DNA of 53,093 nt from Xenorhabdus anantnagensis (GTDB lineage: Bacteria; Pseudomonadota; Gammaproteobacteria; Enterobacterales; Enterobacteriaceae). Of this stretch, positions 36,180 to 45,900 are shown piece after piece. Within the stretch, counting starts at the first letter, position 1. The number at the start of each line of letters is the position of its first letter. The DNA lies in the NCBI RefSeq assembly GCF_028598555.1, contig NZ_JAQRFN010000024.1, positions 1-53,093 on the forward strand, written 5' to 3'. Both the position numbers and the translations under genes were made by a program. The notes beneath the pieces were generated by a model that worked only from the letters and a program-made list of their open reading frames with translations, did no database searches and had not been told where the DNA came from.

Positions 36180-36214
36180 ACCAATATGACTTCAAATGTT
36201 GAAGTCATATTGGT
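36180..36214. repeat. Perfect 16-bp-stem hairpin
   Basis: ACCAATATGACTTCAA, loop ATG, TTGAAGTCATATTGGT. Lies between the IS1 remnant and the lipoprotein gene. No T-run follows, so an operator, IS-related palindrome or mRNA stabilising hairpin are as likely as a terminator. Confidence 0.6.
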
Positions 36215-36358
36215 TCTGCCAAAATAAGAAGTCAAATGATGAATACACAATCGATAATTCAGGATTCGTTAAGATTTCTCGATTTTTTCATAAAAATATT
36301 GATGTATTTTTACATAAATATAAAATTTGATATTTTTATAAATAAGGGAACTATTATC

Positions 36359-36805
36359 ATGAAAAAAGCACTGATTTTCGCCGTATTGGGAGTATCTTCC
36401 GTATTAACTGGCTGCCAATCGACAAGAATGGATGCTATTCAAGCAAATGAAGTTCCGATTGAGAGGATGTATTGGGAATCGGGTCGGGATAAAAATCGTG
36501 GTGATAGTCAAATAATAGTAAAAAGAGACGCGGGACTTGTGTATTCCGCATGTGTTTCTAATTTGTTTTTCCAAGGAACTCGAATAGCAGAATTGTGGCC
36601 TGGTGAAAAGGTGACTCTTCACGTGTCTAACGGTGAATATATCTTGGGTGAGTTTCTATCAGGTGGTGCTTGTTTTCCTTTTCTAAAAACACTCGTAGTC
36701 AATGTCAAACCTAACACAATAAATGTATTCAGGATCAAAACTACATTTATGGGAGTTAATGGGGGAGAGGTACTGATCAGGGATAATGATACATCTGTGG
36801 AGTAA
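36359..36805 (+). CDS. Putative lipoprotein
   Basis: 148-aa lipoprotein. The start at 36359 is supported by AAGGGA nine bases upstream and by an immediate lipoprotein signal (MKKALIFAVLGVSSVLTGC) with a good lipobox VLTGC. An earlier in-frame ATG at 36236 would bury the signal. The mature part begins QSTRMDA; residue +2 is Gln, so sorting to the outer membrane is expected. Two further Cys (YSACVSN and GGACFPF) may pair. The beta-rich body (LWPGEKVTLHVSNGEYILGE) resembles small DUF-type enterobacterial lipoproteins of unknown role. Followed by its own terminator. Confidence 0.85.
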   Translation: MKKALIFAVLGVSSVLTGCQSTRMDAIQANEVPIERMYWESGRDKNRGDSQIIVKRDAGLVYSACVSNLFFQGTRIAELWPGEKVTLHVSNGEYILGEFLSGGACFPFLKTLVVNVKPNTINVFRIKTTFMGVNGGEVLIRDNDTSVE

Positions 36806-36816
36806 AATAAGTTATT

Positions 36817-36841
36817 GGAGTAGGTTCTCCTACTCCTTTTT
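36817..36841 (+). terminator. Intrinsic terminator of the lipoprotein gene
   Basis: GGAGTAGG and CCTACTCC form an 8-bp stem with loop TTCT, followed by TTTTT. Confidence 0.9.
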
Positions 36842-37149
36842 ACAATCTGTTTTTCTTGATTACCATCGTTCATGCAGCAAACGACACAAAAATAGTTCTT
36901 CAAATGCCTTTTGTGGCCACTCCTTACGAAGCCGTTCTTCGCCATTTTGAATGCTGTGATATCCCCAGGCAGACCTATCAGCTTAATGGGGTCACATATT
37001 TGATTAAACGTGCTTTCTGCTGTGGGAAATACTGGGCAATATAGTGAACAAAGTTCGGCAATAAATCCTTATCCGCCATAAAAATTTGATGTGATTAACG
37101 ACTTCGGGACTTAAACTTAAGGTGATGTTATTCATTTTCGGCTTCTACT

Positions 37150-37400
37150 GACCATTCTAACTTTCGCTATTTTCATATAACCACTCCCCAATCACCTGAT
37201 CAGGCAAATCAGCACGCCGAATCTCGGTCTTGCCAGTTTCATCATCAAACACACGGATAATGGCCCGTTAGCCGCTGTAAAATTCGATACTGCAAAACAG
37301 TGGCTTTTTCGTTCTGTGTGGCTTCAATTGCCTCATTTTCTGAAATAACCAATTGAAATTCTGCCGATTTACCTGCTTTGTTTTTATCTGAATACGGTAA
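37150..37400 (-). pseudogene. C-terminal gene remnant upstream of the AAA+ operon
   Basis: Minus strand reads DKNKAGKSAEFQLVISENEA and ATQNEKATVLQYRILQ, then after a frameshift near 37265 IIRVFDDETGKTEIRRADLP and DQVIGEWLYENSES to a TAG. FDDETGK recalls the C-terminal strand of FlaG-like proteins, but the resemblance is too weak to name it. The region 36842-37149 holds nothing else. This broken tail marks the left boundary of the four-gene cassette. Confidence 0.4.
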
Positions 37401-37444
37401 ACTGATTCTTTATTTTTATATGATAAGAAAAAAGAGTGATCTTC

Positions 37445-39298
37445 ATGGAAAACACCTTCCAGAAAGCGCGCTGGTTACGGGATTTACAACGTTTTTTACC
37501 TCTGAAAAGTCAGTTCGTTCTGTCCGGTAACGTCAGGGATCTGCAGGCGTATGAAATCGCGCCGGAGATTATCACACCACTGACATTGCATCAGGTTTTG
37601 CAAAATATGTTATTTGGTATGGGGTATGTGCATATCATGACGTTTAATCCACTTTCCGGATTTACCTTAATCAATCATCCGTCTCAGTCAGAAGTACAAG
37701 GGCAGGCAGTGTTACAACGGCTGGGGCTGCCGATGAATACCAATCGTATTCCCGGTGGTATCGATCTGCTAAATAGCGTATTGGAGAAATGGGTAGAATA
37801 CCCGGATGAGCCGATAGCATTATGTGTGGATTTTGCTTCCAGCCTGATCTCCCAGCGTGAAAATCTCTCTGCGATTGAGCACCATCTGTTTACCCGCGCC
37901 TTAATTCTTTCTCATCAGGCAAAGGCCCGTCCGGCAGGGGCTCAACGCCAGCCCTTTTTTAATACTATTTTCTGGATAGTCGAAAAAGAGACCGATTTAC
38001 CGGACTGGTTTCTGATTAATAATCCCCGGGTCCGCCACATCCTGGTTGCCAAACCTGACGGACAGATGCGCCGGGCACTGGCACCGACCTTATTGCGTTC
38101 GCTGCCGGACTTTGAACAGGTGGCAGATGATGAACGTATCGCTTTACTGAATGATTTTATTGATGAAACCGAAGGTCTGTTACTGCTCGATTTAACCGCT
38201 ATCGTACAGCTTGCCCGTCTTGAAAGTGTTCCGGTCACGCGTATCAGTGATGCGGTCAGACGTTATAAAGTCGGTATTACAGAAGATCCGTGGCAAAAGA
38301 TTGATAAGAATAAAATCCGCAATGCCTATAACATCATACAACAGCGTGTAAAAGGGCAATACCACGCTGTCTCACATTTGCTGGATATTATTAAACGGGC
38401 GGTAACCGGTGTCGGTAGCAATAAAAGCGGGCGTCCGCGTGGTGTATTGTTTCTCGCCGGTCCTACCGGTGTCGGCAAAACGGAGCTGGCAAAAACCGTT
38501 ACTCAATTGTTGTTTGGTGATGAAAGTGCTTATATCCGCTTTGATATGTCGGAATTCAGTGCCGAACATGCCGATCAGCGCCTTATCGGCGCGCCTCCCG
38601 GCTATGTGGGCTATAACACCGGCGGCGAACTGACTAACGCCATCCGCGAAAAACCGTTCAGTGTTGTGTTGTTTGATGAAATTGAAAAAGCCCATCCGCA
38701 ACTGATGGATAAATTTTTGCAGATTATTGATGATGGCGTGTTGACATCTGGTCGTGGTGATCGTGTCTATTTTTCAGAATCGTTGATTATTTTCACCTCG
38801 AACCTTGGCATTTATCGACTGAATAATGAAGGAGAGCGGGTTGCTAACGTAACACCGGATGAACCGTTCGAAACGGTACAACAGAATGTAAAACGGGAAA
38901 TTGAGCGCCACTTCAAACTGGTACTGAACCGCCCGGAATTACTCAACCGTATCGGCGAAAATATCATTGTATTTGATTTTATCAGGCGGGATGTAGCAAA
39001 GCAGATTTTCAATCAGATGGTGGATAATATTCTGCGCGAGCTGGAAAAACAGGCGTTAACCATCACGATAGCCGATAAGGCAATGGAAGTCCTCAAATCC
39101 CGCTGCCTTGCGGATTTATCCAACGGCGGACGAGGTATTCGTAATCAGCTCGAAATTCATCTTATCAATCCGTTATCACGGGCTGTCTTTGATCAGAATG
39201 CCCGATCAAACGACACTTTTTGTATCACCCATATCGCATTAGGCGAAACAGGCGAAATGACAACGGTACAACTGACGCCAGTCACGGAGTCAATCTGA
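37445..39298 (+). CDS. Hsp100/ClpB-like AAA+ ATPase (gene 1 of four-gene cassette)
   Basis: 617-aa AAA+ protein. The ATG at 37445 begins MENTFQKARWLRDLQRFLPL. Residues 1-290 look like a degenerate ATPase module (DEPIALCVDFASSLISQREN in place of Walker B, DLPDWFLINNPRVRHILVAK as sensor-like strand) without an intact P-loop. Residues 300-600 match the second AAA domain of ClpA/ClpB: Walker A GPTGVGKTELAKT (about 338), pore-loop region APPGYVGYNTGGELT, Walker B VVLFDEIEKAH (about 407), arginine finger in LNRPELLNRIGENI and sensor-2 GGRGIRNQLE. No ClpP-binding IGF loop is seen, so it is more likely an unfoldase or remodeller. It overlaps the next gene by one base (ATGA), which means coupled translation. 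Confidence 0.88.
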   Translation: MENTFQKARWLRDLQRFLPLKSQFVLSGNVRDLQAYEIAPEIITPLTLHQVLQNMLFGMGYVHIMTFNPLSGFTLINHPSQSEVQGQAVLQRLGLPMNTNRIPGGIDLLNSVLEKWVEYPDEPIALCVDFASSLISQRENLSAIEHHLFTRALILSHQAKARPAGAQRQPFFNTIFWIVEKETDLPDWFLINNPRVRHILVAKPDGQMRRALAPTLLRSLPDFEQVADDERIALLNDFIDETEGLLLLDLTAIVQLARLESVPVTRISDAVRRYKVGITEDPWQKIDKNKIRNAYNIIQQRVKGQYHAVSHLLDIIKRAVTGVGSNKSGRPRGVLFLAGPTGVGKTELAKTVTQLLFGDESAYIRFDMSEFSAEHADQRLIGAPPGYVGYNTGGELTNAIREKPFSVVLFDEIEKAHPQLMDKFLQIIDDGVLTSGRGDRVYFSESLIIFTSNLGIYRLNNEGERVANVTPDEPFETVQQNVKREIERHFKLVLNRPELLNRIGENIIVFDFIRRDVAKQIFNQMVDNILRELEKQALTITIADKAMEVLKSRCLADLSNGGRGIRNQLEIHLINPLSRAVFDQNARSNDTFCITHIALGETGEMTTVQLTPVTESI

Positions 39299-39927
39299 TG
39301 GAGATCAGTCTGTCACGTCTGCATTTTCCCGTGACCTCTCTGGGGCCGGGAAAACGTATCGGGATTTGGACACAAGGATGCAGTATTCGTTGTAAGGGGT
39401 GTATGTCACCTGACTCATGGCGGCCGACACAACAACGCATTGCCGTCAGCGCCCTGATAACACAGCTCATACCATGGCTGACAGAGGCAGAAGGTATCAC
39501 TATTTCCGGTGGTGAACCTTTTGAACAGCCAGACGCACTTTGTACATTACTAAAAGAGTTACGCGATCATTTTTCCGGCGACATTCTGGTTTTCAGCGGA
39601 TACGAATACAGCACGTTAAAAACAAGGCTACAGACAATGGAAGGTTTGATTGATGCGTTGGTATCCGGTCCGTATCAACAGGAAGCAACACAGAATTTGC
39701 GTTTGCGTGGCAGCGACAATCAGGAACTTCATCTTTTGACTCCGTTGGGCAAGCAGCGTTATCACACTTATCATCTGCCGCTGGATGATACGGACAAGGT
39801 TTTGGATCTCGCCTTGGATGCACAAGGCAGGGTGTTTATTGCCGGTATTCCGGGTAAGGGCGACATGGCGCGGTTCAGAGATCTGCTTATGCAAGAAGAT
39901 CATCAGATAACGCAAATTAAAAAATAG
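39298..39927 (+). CDS. Radical SAM activase-like protein (gene 2 of cassette)
   Basis: 209-aa small radical SAM protein of the NrdG/PflA activating-enzyme type. The 4Fe-4S/SAM motif CSIRCKGC (CxxxCxxC) lies near residue 30 in IGIWTQGCSIRCKGCMSPDS; the SAM-binding GGE motif is in GITISGGEPFEQPDALC. The partial barrel has the usual short length; there is no SPASM or extra cluster. No glycyl-radical enzyme is encoded nearby, so its target is not a standard RNR or PFL. The start at 39298 overlaps the upstream stop and keeps the family N terminus. In this operon it may modify or activate one of the partner proteins. Confidence 0.87.
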   Translation: MEISLSRLHFPVTSLGPGKRIGIWTQGCSIRCKGCMSPDSWRPTQQRIAVSALITQLIPWLTEAEGITISGGEPFEQPDALCTLLKELRDHFSGDILVFSGYEYSTLKTRLQTMEGLIDALVSGPYQQEATQNLRLRGSDNQELHLLTPLGKQRYHTYHLPLDDTDKVLDLALDAQGRVFIAGIPGKGDMARFRDLLMQEDHQITQIKK

Positions 39928-39951
39928 AATAACAACAGGTACGTGATAATT

Positions 39952-42900
39952 ATGATGCGTTTTTGTCCCCATTGTCAGACAGAGCGGCCACTGACCGAAA
40001 TTTTCTGTGAAGGTCATATCAGCACACAACCGTGCGGATGGGATTTATCTGCCGAACCTATCCATGAATCAGGCTGGCGTCCGCAACTGCCGGACAGTAC
40101 ACCAACGGCAGGACCGGCAGATGCAAATCATCAGGAGCATACTGATGTCTGTGTGAACGGTCACCCGATGGAAGAAAGTGATCTTATTTGTCTGCTATGT
40201 GGTGAAGATAGCGCCAGATTCTCTGCGGAAAACCCAGTTGAGCGGGACACAATACTGTCATCAGAAAAACCAGCCCCAACAGAACCGGCATCTATCGGAG
40301 ACTGGTTGCCGGGTGAACGGATCAATCGCAGTGATAGTCCGCGTGAGCGCTACAATGTGACTCATCGTAAAACGGGTCGACAGGGGGTTTTAACGCTTTA
40401 TCAGTTGGGTGAAGAACCCGATCAGTCTGTCTATGATGTATTCCGGCTTTTGCCGAGAAGCCATGTACCGGAGTTGCTGGATACAGGCCGTCAACACGGC
40501 AGACCGTGGCATGTGACAGAACATATTTCTGGAGGATCGCTAGAGGCATTTATTGTCCGGGGCGACTATTGGCAACCGGAAGAGATCCCACAGCTTATCC
40601 GGGAAATTGGTCAGGCACTGACCTCCTTTGCAGAGCATGGTTTACGCCACCGCGATCTGAGACCTTCCCATCTGATGATCCGTCAGCGTTCGCCACTGGA
40701 TATTGTGATCATCGAATTTGGTTCTGCCTGTCTGTCGGAGTTCGACCTTGATATCGTCTCACCGCTGGATATCAGTTGCTACAGTGCACCGGAAACCTTA
40801 GCCGGAGGAGTGTCCGCTGCTTCTGACTGGTGGAGTCTGGGTATTATTCTGCTCGAACAGCTCACCCGGGGACGCTGTTTTGAGCAGGTTCACACCAATG
40901 CGTTTTTGATTCAGGTGATGACTCACGGTGTCATCATCCCTGATGATTTGGATGAAAATATCCGTATTTTGCTGCGTGGATTATTAACCCGCGATCGTAC
41001 ACAGCGTTGGCAGGGACCGGAGGTCTCAGCATGGCTGGACGGGCGACCGATGGCTGCGCCGGTTGAGGCGAGTCAACAGCAACTACAGCATGGGCGGCAG
41101 ATAATTCTTGCCGGGCAGACATATAGCCAACCGGCTCAGTTTGCTCTGAAAGCCGCAGAAACGACTCAATGGGATGAAGCCTTGTCCTTGTTACTGTGTG
41201 GGGAGCTTCTCTCATGGCTTGCCGGAATGAGTCACTATGAATCAATTCACCAACAATTGTGTCTTTTTACCGATACCCAGAAGATTGATGACAATTTGCG
41301 CCTGATGCTGACTTTAAAGGTGCTGAATCCGGATATGCCGTTTATTTACCGCGGTGAGATCATCACGCCTTCCTGGTTATTAGGACATACGGATATCAGT
41401 TACAGTTTGATTAATGATCCGTTGGCACAATTGTTACGACAAATCGCTCCTGAGCACTGGCTGGTGCAGCTTTACTATCGTCAGCAGCAGATTTGCAGCC
41501 AGGCAGAGGCACTGGAAATCACCCTGAATGAAAATATACTGAGAATTTATCTGTTGATCACCTCCCATAGTCAGCTTATTGCCCGCTGGCAGGTGCATTA
41601 TCAGTTGTTTCCCGATACACATCACAGTGGCTTACGGACACTGATTGACAGACAGAATCTACAGGACGAAGAGCTTATCCTATTGTTGAGTGCCGATATC
41701 GGACAGTTTATTGCACGCCAGACCTTACTGGATCAGGCGGTTAAACTGGCGAAACGCTATCGTATTAGCACATTTGAGCGCACGCAGGCAGAAGCGTTAT
41801 TACAGTTACCCCGTCTGACACTGTATCAGCAGTTAAGAGAGCGGATCGGGGATTTTTGTCGGTGTGGAATCGCAGATATTGATGAATGGACAGAACAGTT
41901 TTTACTGACACGGCGTCTGCCGCTTGAACAGATCATTGTGATGCTGGCGATTGCTGCGGAACACTGGGTCGTACCGGAAAAACAGCGCTATGTTCAGCAG
42001 GTCATGCAATTTTTTACCCGGAAAATTACCGCAAATACGCAACGAGGCTCTTTAGTTCGTATGCGTCTGACCCCATCGGCAGGCCGGGTTGATCTGACTG
42101 AGCTGAATGGTGTTCAGAAGAGTGCGCAGGATCTGTTACAGCATTTAATTAACCGGCCGAAAAATGCTATTGCAATCGATAGCCAGACCTTATTGCAAAT
42201 GCCCAAAGTCAACGACAGGCTGAGGGTATTGCAGTCAAAAACCGAGCTATATCAGCGTGATACTGGCATAAATGGCATGTATCTGGGATTTCCGTTCCTG
42301 CTTATTCATACCCGGCCTTCACAGATGAAACCCCGTATTGCTCCGCTGTTTCTCTGGCCGGTCAATCTGGTGATGAATGCCGGACTGCGGGGTGTTGCCC
42401 GTTTGCAGTTTGATAATGAACGCGGAGCAGTGAGACTCAATCCGGCGCTAGTCAGTTTGGATGGTATTTCCCCGGTAAACGAGTGGCAGGCGATTTTGGA
42501 ACAGCTTCTCGGGCATGCCGGACTGACAGTCGATAGTGTGATGGAGAAGCTCTCTGTCGTCATGCCGGTGACGGTCAGGAATTTATCTGCATTACCATCC
42601 GATCCGGAAATTGGAGAAAACAGCGCATCGTTGTGTTGCTCAGCCGTACTTTTTCACTCGTCTTTCATCGGACAGGCTATCGGCAAAGATCTACAACAAA
42701 TTGCTGGTTTGCCGATTGAAAACACCGCACTGGAAAAAGCATTGGGACTGGCGGAACCCGAAGCGTCAGAGCCTTGTCCGTTAAAAGCAGAAGAACATTA
42801 TTTTGTCAGTGCGACGGATCCTTCTCAGGAAACGGTAGTAGCGGCGGCACGGCAGAACCGTGGATTGTTGATTGAAGGCCCGCCGGGAACCGGTAAAAGC

Positions 42901-45900
42901 CAGACTATTGTTAATCTGATTGCGGATACTATCGGACAGCAGAAAACAGCACTGGTGATTTGTCAGAAACCGGCGGCACTGGAAGTAGTGTATAAACGCC
43001 TGATAGCTTGTGGCCTGATGAACCGTATTGTGCTTGTACATCAGGCGCAGAAAGGGCGTAATATTATTCAGTCGGTACGTTCACAGATTGATGATCTGTT
43101 TATGCGCGGGAAAACCCATAATCAGACGACAAATTGGGTACGTGAGCGTGATATTGTTGCCCGGCGCATGGACAAATATGAATCTCAGCTGGATGATTAT
43201 TACAATGGGTTATACCAGTATCATGAAGCGGCAGGAGTCTCTTATCGTCAACTGATGGCCTCCCTGATTGCATGGCGTGATGAGGCAGATACCGGTTTAG
43301 ATTTACCGCAATTGCAGTCGTTGTTCCGTTCACCGGACGCGATTGAAACAGGCAGAATTATTGATGATATCGTTCAGGTTGCACCTCTATGGTTGGCTGC
43401 CGATTATGAGGATAGCCCACTTTCACAATTGCATTCTTTCTCTGCGGATGACGACAGTTGTCAGCAATTCAACCGGAATTTTGCCGGATTTATGCAGAAT
43501 GAAGCAGCGCGGGAACAGACTCTGACACTGCCTTATACAGAAATCACCATTGAAACACTGACTCACCATCAGGCTGCTCTGGCAGCCTGTAAAGCGGCAT
43601 TTACCCCATTATCTTCGCTGACATGGCAGCAATTCGCCCGTTGGTTGCCACTGTTTTACAATGAAAAAGGACGACAACTGCGTGGTCCACAGATTATCAG
43701 CCAACTGGAAGCACTGATTACGCGATTACAGCAGGTAGATACTTCGTTGTGTGATCCGCGCTTATTTCATCTTCTGGCAGATTGCGAAAACCCGATGCTG
43801 GCGCAACTGTCACAGGCATTAAAAGAAAAACAACATATATCATTCTGGTTTTATCTGAACCCGTTTTATTATGCCCGTCAACGCAAACTTAACGTTTTTT
43901 CTGCTATGCATGGTATCAGCGGTAATTCGACACAATACTCCGCATTTTCTCATTCAATCCGTGCCGAGCAGACATGGCGCCTTATCCGTAATGAACTGAA
44001 CCAATTACACCATCAGCTTGAATTAGATGCATTTTCTGAATCAGAAGCCTTTTTATTACGTCAGGCGTTGGAAAAGACGACAGATAACCTTCGCCGGATT
44101 GCCGATCTGACACAGCTTGTGGTTGATTATCCTCAGCCAGCTCATTTATTCAGCGCCATACGTGACGGTCAGTACGCTAGTTTTTCACAGAGGTGTCTTG
44201 AAATCGAAGCGGCGATTATGCGCGCGCTGGCACAAGAAAAGAGCCGCGCTGCACTCCGTACGCTGACCCCATACCTGACTACTCAGACACAGCAGCGATT
44301 TACCGAAGCGATTAAACATCAGACGTCTCTTAACCTCGATCTTGCTGCTATAGAGGCGGCACTGCCGACGTTAAAACCTTATTTGCAGTTCAGTGCGTTT
44401 TCTGAAGATTTCAGTGAGACTCATCGGGAGATTCTGGCATTATTGCGCCCTTATGCCGACGAACTTTCCCGGTTGAGCGACACCGCATTGAGTCAAACCA
44501 TTAAGAAAACACTAAGACACTATTATTACTTAGCTTTGAAAGCATTGTTTGAACACCACACCCCCGCGTTATCCGCGGAGCAGGACGCACTGGACGACCA
44601 TGTTCAACAACTGGAAAACACACTGGCAGAGTTGCAGACACTGAACCGTGAAGCCTTCAATAAGGGATTAGAATATCAGCAAATCAGCCCGCGCAGGATG
44701 TGGGAAGAGATTACCCGTTTAACAGGAAAACGAGCCAGAAGGTTGCGGGAATTTATCGAAGAAGGGGAAGCGTTCGGCCTGATGCATCTGCGTCCAGTAT
44801 GGCTGATGACACCGGATGTTGCCAGTCAGGTTTTACCGCTCAAAGCCGGTTTTTTTGATACGGTCATTTATGATGAAGCCTCTCAGATGCCGATAGAATA
44901 TGCGTTACCAACGTTGTATCGCGGTAAGCGAATGATTGTCAGCGGTGATGAGAAACAGATGCCGCCTTCCAGTTTCTTTGCGGGTTTGTCCAACAATGAG
45001 AGTGACGACGAAGAAAACGGCTCCCCGGAACAGCAACAGGAAAAACCGCAAAGTGAGTGGGATTATCGCCAAATCGGTGAGTGTCCTGATTTATTGCATC
45101 TGGCACGGACGGTATTATCAGTTTATACGCTCGATATTCACTATCGTTCTGCTTACCGTGATCTGATTGACTTTTCAAACCATGCGTTTTACGAAAAACA
45201 TCTGAATATTCCGGCACAACACTCAAAAAAAGTACTCAGTAAGATCAAACCGTTGTCACTGGAGATGATCAACGGAACGTACAGCAATCAGACCAACCCC
45301 GACGAGGCGGAAGCCATCATAACGCGTTTGGCTGAAATATGGCAGGCACCGTTTGAAAACCGCCCGTCTGTCGGTATTGTCACCTTTAATCAGAAACAGG
45401 TACAGCTGATCCAGCACCTCCTGATTGAGCGCACTGAAACAGATACGGATTTCTGTCAGGCTTATGATCAGGAGATACAGCGGCAAGAGCAGGGTGAGGA
45501 TATGTCGTTGTTTGTAAAAAACGTTGAGAATGTGCAGGGTGATGAACGAGATGTGATTTTATTTTCCACGACGTTCGGACGTAACAAACAGGGAACATTC
45601 CGGCGCAATTTCGGGGTGTTAGGACAGACAGGCGGAGAGCGGCGGCTCAATGTGGCAATTACCCGCGCCAGAAAACAGGTGATTATCTTCTCATCCATGC
45701 CGTTGGATGAAATATCTGACTTGCTTTCAACCTACCGCAAGCCTGAAATTCCTCGTGATTTCTTACAAGGGTATCTGACGTTTGCCCGTAATCTGACAAC
45801 CGGACAAAACGAACATAATCAGGCGTTACTCAACAGAATGTGCCGCACAGATACCGGTCTGAGCGATAACAACCGAACTAATGATGGCTTTGTGCAATCC

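Noticed and set aside
37150-37400. FlaG-like protein
   Set aside because: Only a short FDDETGK-type resemblance; no other flagellar gene near, and the frame is broken.
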